Shown one piece after another: positions 6,202-13,411 of a stretch of DNA of 13,411 bases. The DNA is from Halothece sp. MAG. GTDB taxonomy: Bacteria > Cyanobacteriota > Cyanobacteriia > Cyanobacteriales > Rubidibacteraceae. Below the pieces are notes generated by a model that saw only the letters and a list, made by a program, of their open reading frames with translations, was not told the DNA's origin and searched no databases. The translations under genes were made by a program, and so were the position numbers. The first letter of the stretch is position 1, and each line of letters starts with the position of its first letter. Location of the stretch: assembly GCA_018610095.1 (NCBI GenBank), contig JAHEOB010000193.1:1-13411 (forward strand). Reading direction: 5' to 3'.

Positions 6202-8358
6202 TTATTCTTGTTCAACCGCAGCACGCGCAGCAGCAGCTTCGTCAGGATGGATATTGAGGCGCGTCAGGTTTAACCGCCCTTTATTATCAATTTCCCGAAC
6301 CTTAACAACGACTTCATCTCCCACGGAGACTTCATCTTCGACTTTGCCGACGCGATATTCTGCAAGTTGAGAGATATGAATCATGCCTTCTTTTCCAGGC
6401 ATCAATTCCACAAAAGCACCGATGGGGATAATGCGAGTCACGCGACCTAAACAAACATCCCCTTCACTGATTTTATGAGTGAGCCCTTTAATTTGATTGA
6501 GAGCCTCGATCGCCTTTTCTCGATCCGAAGCAGAAATGGTGAGGGAACCATTTTCTTCAATATCGATTTTGGCACCGGTTTTGTCAGTAATATTCTTGAT
6601 GGTTTTACCACCGGGTCCAATGACCAGACCAATCATTTCCGGATCAATTTGATAGTTGATGAGATGAGGGGCAAAGGGCGAGAGTTCGGATTTGGGTTTT
6701 TCAATTACCCCTAGCATTTTCTCTAGGATATGTAATCGGGCAGGTCGGGCTTGTTGAATCGCTTGACTGACTACATCCAGACTCAACCCAGTAATTTTCA
6801 TATCCATTTGTAAGGCGGTAATGCCGACATCGGTACCAGCCACTTTAAAGTCCATATCCCCAAGGAAATCTTCAATCCCTTGGATGTCGGTTAAGACTCG
6901 GACTTCATCTCCTTCTTTAATTAAGCCCATTGCTGCGCCACTAACGGGTTTACTAATGGGAACCCCTGCATCCATCAAGGAAAGGGTTGAGCCACAAACT
7001 GAGCCCATAGAGGTTGATCCATTAGAGGAAAGCACCTCTGAGACGACCCGTAGCACATAGGGGAAATCATCTTTTGAGGGCAGTACGGGAACAATTGCCC
7101 GCTCCGCAAGGGCACCGTGACCAATTTCTCGTCGCCCTGGGGCACGGAGGGGTTTGGTTTCGCCCACGGAATAAGGGGGGAAATTATAGTGGTGCAGATA
7201 CCGTTTTTCTTCGTTGGGATGCAGTTCTTCCGCCAAATCTTGGGCATCTCCCGGCGTTCCTAAGGTGGCAAGGGACAGAATTTGGGTTAAGCCGCGACGG
7301 AATAAAGCACTGCCATGAACCCGTTTGGGAAGAACGCCCACTTCGCAGCTAACGGGCCGGACTTCATCTAGTTTCCGTCCATCGACCCGTACCCCCTCTT
7401 CTATAATTTGGTTACGCATCAACTCCCGAGTGACATCTTTAAAGATATTGTCAATGGCTTTGGGGTCTTCGGTAATGGCAACCTGCAAGGGATCATCTTC
7501 TGGGAGTTCCGCGATCGCGTTTTCAACTTCATTAGTTTTAATTTCTTCTAAGAGTTCATCACGCCGAGTCTTATCCAAGTCAAACTGCTGTAAGACTTGT
7601 TTAATGGGTTCAGTGGTTTTCGATTTGATAAACTCTTGTAATTTGGGATCCACTTGGGGAGGTTCTTCATGAGGCAGGGTAATGCCCTGATCCTTCATTA
7701 GTTGCTGTTGGGCTTCAATTAAGTCCCGAACCGCTTCATAACCAAATTCAATGGCTTCAATGACATCTTGTTCGGGTAACTGATTCGCTCCTGCTTCAAC
7801 CATGACCACCCCATCGGGGGAACCGGCAACGATTAAATCTAAATCCCCATTGTCAATTTCTTCATAGGTGGGATTAATGATAAAATCATCTCCAACTAAT
7901 CCTACTCGCACCCCTGCCATGGGACCATAAAATGGCATTTGCGCACAGATGACCGCCACTGATGCACCAGTAATGGCTAACACATCTGGTGGCACTAATT
8001 CATCCATGGATAAGGTTGTGGCAACCACCTGAATATCATCACGAAGCCAATGCGGAAATAAAGGACGTAGGGGACGATCAATGAGACGGCTAGTTAAGGT
8101 TACTTTTTCAGGGGGACGACCTTCTCGACGTAAAAATCCACCTGGAATGCGACCGGCTGCATAAAGTCGTTCTTCGTAATCTACTAGCAACGGTAAGAAA
8201 TCAATTCCTTCTCGCGGTTCGCTGCGAGTTGCTGTCACTAGAACTGAGGTTTCTCCACATTCAATTAATACAGAACCGCCTGCTTGTGGCGCAAACCGTC
8301 CAACTTTAAGCCGAATATCCCTACCATCAAAGGATATTGACTGTTCAAACTCCATCAT
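6202..8358 (-). CDS. pnp: Polyribonucleotide nucleotidyltransferase (PNPase)
   Basis: Trimeric 3'-5' phosphorolytic exoribonuclease of 718 residues, normal length. In Synechocystis the enzyme also adds poly(A)-rich tails, the reverse reaction. Domains in order: first RNase PH core (about 10-145, with AGRIPGGFLRREGRP), helical linker (about 150-310), second RNase PH core (about 325-535), KH domain (about 560-620, GPGG at 581-584), and S1 domain (about 632-701). Active-site residues are visible: phosphate/RNA-binding LFRRGLTQ at 352-359, SSNGSTSMGSVCG at 444-456, and the acidic pair D497 and D503 in GIEDFLGDMDF, matching D486/D492 of E. coli. Two ATGs start the frame (8356-8358 and 8353-8355), with AAGGA and AGAAGA upstream. 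It is divergent from the SNF2 helicase gene and apparently monocistronic. Confidence 0.98.
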   Translation of the reverse strand: MMEFEQSISFDGRDIRLKVGRFAPQAGGSVLIECGETSVLVTATRSEPREGIDFLPLLVDYEERLYAAGRIPGGFLRREGRPPEKVTLTSRLIDRPLRPLFPHWLRDDIQVVATTLSMDELVPPDVLAITGASVAVICAQMPFYGPMAGVRVGLVGDDFIINPTYEEIDNGDLDLIVAGSPDGVVMVEAGANQLPEQDVIEAIEFGYEAVRDLIEAQQQLMKDQGITLPHEEPPQVDPKLQEFIKSKTTEPIKQVLQQFDLDKTRRDELLEEIKTNEVENAIAELPEDDPLQVAITEDPKAIDNIFKDVTRELMRNQIIEEGVRVDGRKLDEVRPVSCEVGVLPKRVHGSALFRRGLTQILSLATLGTPGDAQDLAEELHPNEEKRYLHHYNFPPYSVGETKPLRAPGRREIGHGALAERAIVPVLPSKDDFPYVLRVVSEVLSSNGSTSMGSVCGSTLSLMDAGVPISKPVSGAAMGLIKEGDEVRVLTDIQGIEDFLGDMDFKVAGTDVGITALQMDMKITGLSLDVVSQAIQQARPARLHILEKMLGVIEKPKSELSPFAPHLINYQIDPEMIGLVIGPGGKTIKNITDKTGAKIDIEENGSLTISASDREKAIEALNQIKGLTHKISEGDVCLGRVTRIIPIGAFVELMPGKEGMIHISQLAEYRVGKVEDEVSVGDEVVVKVREIDNKGRLNLTRLNIHPDEAAAARAAVEQE

Positions 8359-8426
8359 TATTGTCTTCTATCCTTATCAACCATTCTCTTTTCTTTCTCT
8401 GTCGCAATCCTAGCACTTATCAAGGG

Positions 8427-8455
8427 TTATTATCGGTTGTTTGGTAGGCTTAAAT
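8427..8455 (+). promoter_or_regulatory. Weak candidate promoter for the SNF2 helicase gene
   Basis: TTATTA at 8427-8432 and TTAAAT at 8450-8455 are separated by 17 bases and lie in the 227-bp region between divergent pnp and the helicase start. Each box matches the consensus only partly. If used, the transcript would start near 8462 and carry a leader of about 124 nt that includes the hairpin at 8533-8554. Confidence 0.2.
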
Positions 8456-8532
8456 TTGTTATGGGAGATATGGAGTCTCTTTGAGTAACAATTCAGTTAA
8501 AAACGGTAAGGTAGAAAGTACAACAGAAATTG

Positions 8533-8564
8533 CTAGAGGGAACAGTCCCTCTAGTGTCTTTTAT
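8533..8564 (+). promoter_or_regulatory. Leader hairpin with T-rich tail upstream of the SNF2 helicase
   Basis: CTAGAGGGA at 8533-8541 and TCCCTCTAG at 8546-8554 form a perfect 9-bp stem with loop ACAG, followed by TGTCTTTTAT. This has the shape of an intrinsic terminator or attenuator in the untranslated leader, ending 31 nt before the preferred ATG. It could reduce read-through into the helicase gene, stabilise the mRNA, or act as a DNA dyad. No competing antiterminator fold is obvious. Confidence 0.5.
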
Positions 8565-8585
8565 GTCGTTAAGGAAGCTGAGAGA

Positions 8586-11500
8586 ATGACGCAGTTACAC
8601 GGAATTTGGCTGTCCTCACCGCATCATCAAGCCTTCTTTATTTGGGGAGAAACTTGGCGTACCACTCAAGGGGTGACGTTGCAGAAAAGCGCCCCACTGC
8701 ATCCTTTAACCCTGACTGAAACAGAATTAGCGGAGGCTTTGGAACAACAGCACATTTCCCGTGAGGAACTGGCGATTTATACGACTCAATTGTTAACGCT
8801 TCCCACACAAAGGATTACCAAAAAGAAGTTTCTTCCTCTACTATCGCAACAATCGCCTGATGATCCCCAACGCCTTTCGCTTCAATCTTGGCAAGTTGGG
8901 GGGTATTACCTAAGCATGGAAACAACGATCAAATTATTACAAACCTTAAGTGATGACGAAAGTGGGAGTTTACGATTCTGGTGTCATCTTTATCGTTGGA
9001 GTTGTCAGCTACTAGCGCGATCGAAGTTTTTACCGCAGTTAGAAATTGACCAAGAACAAGGAACCACCTTTTGGCAACCATTATTAGATGCCCCTGCTGA
9101 TCAACAACGATTGCAAGCGTTTGCGGCAAAAATGCCCCATAGCTGTCGCGCCCATGATTTTGATCGGGAACCGCAATCGATCATTATTAGTTTTCTGAGT
9201 TCCCTAATTGATACCCAAATCCGTCAATGTTCCATTCAAACCTTTCCCCCTGTCACTACCCCTGTCTTAAAACGATGGTTTAGTGCCCTTTCTAGTAAAA
9301 CGGCTACCTTTACCACTGATGCTGTCAATTTACGTCGCCTTGATAACGCACTGCAGCAATGGATTGCACCTGTGCAAAATTATTTGGGGCATCATTTATT
9401 ACAGTCGGTGGAAAACAATCCATTTCGCCCTTGTTTTAATTTACTCCCTCCCCCTGCGGATGAAGAAAATTGGGAACTGCAATATGGGTTGCAAGCACGG
9501 GATGATCAAGACTGTTTCCTAGATGCCGAAACCATTTGGGAAACCACTAGCCAAGAAATTGTTTACCAAGGGCGAACCATCAAACAACCTCAAGAAACAT
9601 TACTGCGAGGATTAGGCTTAGCTTTACGACTCTATCCGCCGATTTACGATAGTTTGCAAGTTGCCACGCCCACAAGTTGTTTTCTCGATCCTATCCAAGC
9701 CTATGAATTTATTCGCGCCAGTGCATGGCGGTTATTAGAAAATGGGTTTGGCATTATTTTACCCCCTGGATTAGCCCCCGGTGAAGGAGAACGGCGTTTG
9801 GGGATTAAGGTGAAAGCGAAAGCGCCGAAAAAAGGACAAAAGTTAGGCTTACAGAGTTTGCTGAATTTTGAGTGGGAGTTAGCAGTGGGTGATGACACCC
9901 TCTCTCCAGAGGATTTTCAACAGTTATTAGACCAACAATCTCCGTTGGTGGAAGTGAATGGCAAATGGTTAGCCCTCCAACCCAGTGATGTCAAAGCAGC
10001 CCAAAATTTGCTCCATGAAAACAAGGAACAAATGAATTTCTCCGTTGAGGATGCGGTGCGTCTAACCAGTGGAGAAACTCAGACGATGGGAAAACTCCCA
10101 GTTGTGGATTTTGAAGCTTCTGGGCAACTCCAACAATTAATGACCAATTTAACGGATAATCAGTCTTTAAAGCCCATTGAGAAGCCGCAAGGGTTTCGCG
10201 GTGACTTACGCCCTTACCAAGCACGAGGGGCTGGTTGGTTAGCCTTTTTACAAAAATGGGGCTTAGGGGCTTGTTTAGCAGATGATATGGGATTGGGCAA
10301 GACCATTCAAACGATCGCGCTATTGTTACATCTTAAAGAAAAAGAGGAATTATCCGGCCCCACTTTGTTAATTTGCCCGACGTCAGTATTAGGGAATTGG
10401 GAACGAGAAGTCAATCGGTTTGCAACCAATTTATCTTGTTTTGTTCATCATGGCGAAAAACGGAAACAAGGAAAATCCTTTGCCAAGCAAGCCCAAAAGC
10501 ATGATTTAGTGATTACTAGCTATGTCTTAGCACAACGGGATTTAAAAACCTTGCAAAGTCTCCACTGGGAAGGGATTATTTTAGATGAAGCCCAAAATAT
10601 TAAAAATCCCAAGGCAAAACAATCTAAGTCAGTGCGAAGTTTAGCGTCTAATTTTCGGATTGCGTTAACAGGAACGCCTCTGGAAAATCGTTTGTCTGAG
10701 TTATGGTCGATTATTGATTTTTTAAATCCAGGCTATTTAGGATCGCAACAATTTTTCCAACGTCGATTTGCCAAACCGATTGAAAAATACAGCGATCGCG
10801 ATTCCCTGCAAACGCTTCGCTCGTTAGTGCAACCGTTTATTTTGCGACGAGTCAAAACTGATAAAGAAATCATTCAAGATTTACCCCAAAAACAAGAAAT
10901 GAATGTCTATTGTGGTTTATCTAGTGAACAAGCAGAACTGTATCAACAAATTGTGGATAAAGCGATGAAAGAAATTGATGAAGCAGAAGGCATTCAACGT
11001 CATGGCAAGATTTTAACCCTATTGATGAATTTGAAACAGTTATGTAATCATCCCGCATTATTACAAAAAGAACAAGGGTTGCTATCTGCTAAACGATCAG
11101 GCAAATTATTACGATTAACGGAGATGTTAGAAGAATTAATCGCCGAGCGCGATCGCGCTTTAATCTTTACCCAATTTGCGGAATGGGGGAAACTTTTGAA
11201 AGCTTATTTAGAAAAACGATTTGGCTATGATGTTCCCTTCCTTTATGGGGCAACACGGAAACAACAACGAGAGGAAATGGTGGATCGGTTCCAAAATGAT
11301 CCGGATGCGCCACCGATTTTTATTCTCTCTATTAAAGCAGGTGGAACAGGCTTAAATTTAACACGGGCTAATCATGTGTTTCATGTGGATCGTTGGTGGA
11401 ATCCTGCGGTGGAAAATCAAGCAACGGATCGCACGTTTCGGATTGGGCAAAAACAAAATGTGCAAGTTCACAAATTTGTTTGTACGGGAACCTTAGAAGA

Positions 11501-11648
11501 ACGCATTGATGAAATGATTGAAAGTAAGAAACAATTAGCGGAACAAACCGTTGATGCTGGAGAGGATTGGATCACGCAATTAGATACAGAACAGTTGCGA
11601 AGTTTAGTGTTATTAGATCGTAAAGCAGTAATGGATGAAGGAACATGA
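8586..11648 (+). CDS. SNF2-family DEAD/DEAH-box helicase
   Basis: Large ATP-dependent DNA translocase of the bacterial SNF2/Rad54 type, 1020 residues from this start. The frame extends upstream to a TTG at 8481, but I choose the ATG at 8586, because the protein then begins MTQLHGIWLSSPHHQAFFIW as in other cyanobacterial members and AAGGA lies 10-15 nt before it. The N-terminal 360 or so residues are family-specific; a bacterial SNF2-associated region (DUF3670-like) follows at about 370-520. The motor has motif I DDMGLGKT at 566-573, motif II DEAQ at 667-670, motif III TGTPLENR at 695-702 and motif VI QATDRTFRIGQ at 945-955. The family remodels protein-DNA or polymerase complexes; the bacterial target is uncertain. 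Other bacteria often pair it with a SWIM zinc-finger gene; here a PsiE-family gene follows after 32 nt. Confidence 0.94.
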   Translation: MTQLHGIWLSSPHHQAFFIWGETWRTTQGVTLQKSAPLHPLTLTETELAEALEQQHISREELAIYTTQLLTLPTQRITKKKFLPLLSQQSPDDPQRLSLQSWQVGGYYLSMETTIKLLQTLSDDESGSLRFWCHLYRWSCQLLARSKFLPQLEIDQEQGTTFWQPLLDAPADQQRLQAFAAKMPHSCRAHDFDREPQSIIISFLSSLIDTQIRQCSIQTFPPVTTPVLKRWFSALSSKTATFTTDAVNLRRLDNALQQWIAPVQNYLGHHLLQSVENNPFRPCFNLLPPPADEENWELQYGLQARDDQDCFLDAETIWETTSQEIVYQGRTIKQPQETLLRGLGLALRLYPPIYDSLQVATPTSCFLDPIQAYEFIRASAWRLLENGFGIILPPGLAPGEGERRLGIKVKAKAPKKGQKLGLQSLLNFEWELAVGDDTLSPEDFQQLLDQQSPLVEVNGKWLALQPSDVKAAQNLLHENKEQMNFSVEDAVRLTSGETQTMGKLPVVDFEASGQLQQLMTNLTDNQSLKPIEKPQGFRGDLRPYQARGAGWLAFLQKWGLGACLADDMGLGKTIQTIALLLHLKEKEELSGPTLLICPTSVLGNWEREVNRFATNLSCFVHHGEKRKQGKSFAKQAQKHDLVITSYVLAQRDLKTLQSLHWEGIILDEAQNIKNPKAKQSKSVRSLASNFRIALTGTPLENRLSELWSIIDFLNPGYLGSQQFFQRRFAKPIEKYSDRDSLQTLRSLVQPFILRRVKTDKEIIQDLPQKQEMNVYCGLSSEQAELYQQIVDKAMKEIDEAEGIQRHGKILTLLMNLKQLCNHPALLQKEQGLLSAKRSGKLLRLTEMLEELIAERDRALIFTQFAEWGKLLKAYLEKRFGYDVPFLYGATRKQQREEMVDRFQNDPDAPPIFILSIKAGGTGLNLTRANHVFHVDRWWNPAVENQATDRTFRIGQKQNVQVHKFVCTGTLEERIDEMIESKKQLAEQTVDAGEDWITQLDTEQLRSLVLLDRKAVMDEGT

Positions 11649-11661
11649 GGTGAGGGGTTAT

Positions 11662-11727
11662 ATGAATCTAACCAATAGAAATGATCGTTATGAGAAAACT
11701 GAAACGTTTATTCAAAAAAGTTGGTAA
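11662..11727 (+). other. 21-codon upstream reading frame with a strong ribosome binding site
   Basis: Between the helicase stop and the psiE-like start, GAGGGG at 11652-11657 lies 4 nt before an ATG that opens a 21-codon frame reading MNLTNRNDRYEKTETFIQKSW. It overlaps the start of the PsiE-family gene in another frame. The PsiE gene itself lacks a good ribosome binding site, so this may be a translated leader that couples translation, or simply a stray site. Confidence 0.25.
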
Positions 11728-12166
11728 CCTTTGGCATTATGATAATTTTATGAACATTACCGAAGGGGTAGAAACCATTGTTGCTAAAGTCTTAACGATT
11801 GCACTATTGATTGTTATTTTAGTTGCTTTAGTTAACTTGGTAATTGTCTTAGGTAACGATTTATTTGCTTATAACCCTTCTGACCCTGATAAATTTTTTA
11901 GGGAAACGTTATTAGAACTTTTTGGATTATTTTTAAACATTTTAATCGCGTTAGAACTCCTTGACAATATCACTGCTTACTTAAGAAAACATATTTTTCA
12001 AGTGGAATTAGTGATTGCGACTTCTCTCATTGCTATTGCCCGTAAAATCATTATTTTTGACTTTAACCAATTCTCAGGGAATAAACTGATTGCACTCGCG
12101 ATCGCGATTTTTGCGTTATCAGTTAGTTATTGGTTAGTCCGGAAATTGAATCAAGATATTGAATAA
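11681..12166 (+). CDS. PsiE-family membrane protein
   Basis: A 161-residue integral membrane protein with four hydrophobic helices (about 34-57, 76-95, 108-126 and 135-152) and a basic, amphipathic N-terminus. The block LNILIALELLDNITAYL followed by VELVIATSLIAIARKIII is characteristic of the phosphate-starvation-inducible PsiE family. In E. coli psiE is induced by phosphate limitation; its biochemical function is unknown and induction is not shown here. The gene follows the helicase by 32 nt on the same strand, so co-transcription is likely. Starts at M1 (11681) or M4 (11690) are both possible; neither has a clear Shine-Dalgarno site, while a strong one lies at 11652-11657 in front of an overlapping 21-codon frame. 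It contains a HIP1 site at 12098-12105. Confidence 0.85.
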   Translation: MIVMRKLKRLFKKVGNLWHYDNFMNITEGVETIVAKVLTIALLIVILVALVNLVIVLGNDLFAYNPSDPDKFFRETLLELFGLFLNILIALELLDNITAYLRKHIFQVELVIATSLIAIARKIIIFDFNQFSGNKLIALAIAIFALSVSYWLVRKLNQDIE

Positions 12167-12202
12167 AATTAGAAGACAATAACGAAAATTAAAATCAGCT
12201 AA

Positions 12203-12226
12203 TTGATTACATATTTTGGTAATTAA
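12203..12226 (+). terminator. Weak AT-rich hairpin downstream of the PsiE-family gene
   Basis: TTGATTAC at 12203-12210 pairs with GTAATTAA at 12219-12226 (one G-U pair), with an 8-base loop. It lies 36 nt after the PsiE-family stop codon. The stem is AT-rich and no T tract follows, so a terminator role is only a suggestion. Confidence 0.2.
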
Positions 12227-12232
12227 ACCTTG

Positions 12233-12254
12233 AACCATTTAAGGATGAATGGTT
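12233..12254. promoter_or_regulatory. Perfect inverted repeat over the -35 region of the aroA promoter, candidate operator
   Basis: AACCATT at 12233-12239 and AATGGTT at 12248-12254 form a perfect 7-bp dyad around an 8-base centre. The dyad ends 8 bases before the -10 box of the candidate aroA promoter, so it covers the -35 region. That is the usual place for a repressor site, or for an activator that replaces a poor -35 box. It could also fold as RNA if transcription begins upstream. Confidence 0.35.
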
Positions 12255-12259
12255 AGTAA

Positions 12260-12268
12260 TGATATACT
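12260..12268 (+). promoter_or_regulatory. Extended -10 promoter of aroA
   Basis: TGATATACT at 12260-12268 matches the extended -10 pattern TG-N-TATAAT with one mismatch in the hexamer. No good -35 box is present at the right distance, which is compatible with an extended -10 promoter or an activated one. Transcription would start near 12275, giving an aroA leader of about 23 nt. Confidence 0.45.
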
Positions 12269-12297
12269 TTTGCTAGATAAGGAATATCTTTTAAATA

Positions 12298-13411
12298 ATG
12301 TCTATTGTTACTTCTAAACCGTCTAATTCTCAACAACCATTAGTTATTGAACGCCCTTTGACTGGTATTAGCTTACAAGGAAAATTAACTGTTCCTGGGG
12401 ATAAATCCATCTCTCACCGTGCTTTAATGTTTGGCGCGATCGCGCAGGGAGAAACGCGCATCCAAGGATTATTATTAGGAGACGATCCTCGTAATACCAC
12501 CCACTGTTTACGGGCAATGGGGGCAACCATTTCTGATTTAAACCCACAAGAAGTGGTGGTGCAAGGCGTGGGATTAGGTAATTTACAAGAACCCTCTGCT
12601 GTTTTAGATGCGGGAAATTCAGGCACAACCGTACGCTTGATGTTAGGGTTACTTGCCTCTCACCCAAAACGGTTTTTTGTCATTAGTGGTGACGAATCGC
12701 TGCGATCGCGCCCCATGTCTCGCGTCGTCAATCCCTTAAAACAAATGGGGGCACAGATTTGGGGAAGACAACATCATACCCTTGCCCCCCTTGCCATTCA
12801 AGGACAAGTACTCAACCCCATTGAATACCATTCTCCCATTGCTTCTGCGCAAGTTAAATCCTGTGTGTTACTGGCAGGCTTAATGGCAGAGGGGAAAACC
12901 ACGGTTGTTGAACCTGCAATTTCTCGGGATCATAGTGAACGGATGCTATCGGCGTTTGGAGCAAACATTACCACTGATGGGGATAGTAAATCCGTAACCC
13001 TAACCGGTAAGCCCACGTTACAAGGAACAACGGTTGTCGTTCCAGGGGATATTAGTTCCGCTGCTTTTTGGTTAGTGGCTGCCACGATTATTCCTAACTC
13101 GGAATTAGTAATTGAAAATGTGGGAATTAATCCTACCCGAACCGGAATTTTAGAAGCCTTAGAACGCATGGAAGCCCATATTACTGTTGAAGAAAAACGA
13201 GTGGTGGCAGGTGAACCCGTGGCAAATTTACGAGTACGTTATTGTCAACTCAAAGGAGCAGAAATTGGGGGTGATTTAATTCCGCGTTTAATTGATGAAG
13301 TTCCCATTATTACTGTTGCTGCTGTCTTTGCTAAAGGGAAAACCGTGATTAAAGATGCAGAAGAATTGCGTGTTAAAGAAAGCGATCGCATTGCTGTTAT
13401 GGCTTCACAAT
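12298..13411 (+). CDS. aroA: 3-phosphoshikimate 1-carboxyvinyltransferase (EPSP synthase), 3' end cut by the window
   Basis: Catalyses transfer of the enolpyruvyl group from PEP to shikimate 3-phosphate, the sixth shikimate-pathway step toward chorismate and aromatic amino acids. 371 codons are visible; the family is about 430-450 residues, so roughly 60-80 are missing at the right edge. Substrate-binding residues are in GDKSISHR at 34-41 and the GNSGTT loop at 106-111. Further motifs are SAQVK at 183-187, RDHSE at 210-214, NPTR at 278-281, the catalytic Asp D333 in LIDEVP, and ELRVKESDR at 356-364. The set GDKS, SAQxK, RDHSE and NPTR is the pattern of class II EPSP synthases (Agrobacterium CP4 and Synechocystis type). 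The Gly at 109 is the common residue where CP4 has Ala. The start ATG lies after TTTTAAATA; AAGGA at 12279-12283 is rather distant. Confidence 0.96.
   Translation, partial: MSIVTSKPSNSQQPLVIERPLTGISLQGKLTVPGDKSISHRALMFGAIAQGETRIQGLLLGDDPRNTTHCLRAMGATISDLNPQEVVVQGVGLGNLQEPSAVLDAGNSGTTVRLMLGLLASHPKRFFVISGDESLRSRPMSRVVNPLKQMGAQIWGRQHHTLAPLAIQGQVLNPIEYHSPIASAQVKSCVLLAGLMAEGKTTVVEPAISRDHSERMLSAFGANITTDGDSKSVTLTGKPTLQGTTVVVPGDISSAAFWLVAATIIPNSELVIENVGINPTRTGILEALERMEAHITVEEKRVVAGEPVANLRVRYCQLKGAEIGGDLIPRLIDEVPIITVAAVFAKGKTVIKDAEELRVKESDRIAVMASQ

Noticed and set aside
6975..7247. Long alternative frames on both strands inside pnp
   Set aside because: They lie entirely within the highly conserved PNPase coding sequence and reflect its codon composition; none has a start signal or recognisable protein.
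8481..8585. N-terminal extension of the SNF2 helicase from a TTG codon
   Set aside because: The 35 extra residues have no family resemblance, the segment contains a perfect hairpin with a T-rich tail, and the ATG at 8586 gives the family-typical N-terminus.
12368..12667. 99-codon minus-strand frame over the aroA start
   Set aside because: It is a shadow of the clearly identified aroA gene with no protein-like features of its own.
1..13411. tRNA, rRNA, CRISPR array, prophage or defence island
   Set aside because: Both strands were scanned for T-arm-like motifs, regularly spaced repeats, integrases and known defence motifs, and none was seen. The SNF2 helicase stands alone beside a PsiE-family gene and shows no defence-type partner such as a methylase or nuclease.

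Overview
The window looks like core chromosome of a cyanobacterium. The octamer GCGATCGC (HIP1) occurs at least 13 times, roughly once per kilobase, a hallmark of many cyanobacteria but not of marine picocyanobacteria. The gene content fits: an rpsP-KH-phoH cluster, a large SNF2 helicase with the N-terminal WxxGETW-type region, a PsiE-family protein, a YrbG-type antiporter and a class II-like EPSP synthase. Protein style and moderate-to-low GC suggest a unicellular, possibly halotolerant lineage (Halothece/Dactylococcopsis type). That placement is inference only.

Layout. 1-287 holds no confident gene; its right part has a tail resembling the end of an IS200/IS605 TnpB gene. 288-1976 (minus) is a tight operon read rpsP, khpA-like KH protein, phoH: ribosome structure, RNA binding and a PhoH-like ATPase. 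Divergent from it, 2101-2778 (plus) is rsmG, a 16S rRNA methyltransferase, so the divergent promoter region serves ribosome functions on both sides. 2893-4011 (plus) is a sodium/calcium antiporter that meets a secreted TPR protein (4008-5102, minus) tail to tail with interlocked stop codons. Upstream of the TPR gene on the same strand is a DEP-domain protein (5182-5760).

5761-5966 is a divergent non-coding stretch with a terminator-like hairpin that folds only as plus-strand RNA. A possible small membrane protein follows (5967-6149), then a hairpin between convergent genes, then pnp (6202-8358, minus). Divergent from pnp is the SNF2 helicase (8586-11648, plus), whose leader carries a perfect 9-bp hairpin with a T-rich tail. 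A PsiE-family membrane protein (11681-12166) follows in a probable operon. The window closes inside aroA (12298 to the edge), whose extended -10 promoter lies beside a perfect inverted repeat.

The main theme is housekeeping RNA and translation biology (S16, KH protein, PhoH, RsmG, PNPase) interleaved with transport, chromatin-type remodelling and the shikimate pathway. I see no CRISPR array, intact mobile element, tRNA or rRNA, and no convincing undescribed multi-gene system. The most interesting signals are regulatory: the helicase leader hairpin, the plus-strand hairpin near 5800 and the dyad at the aroA promoter.
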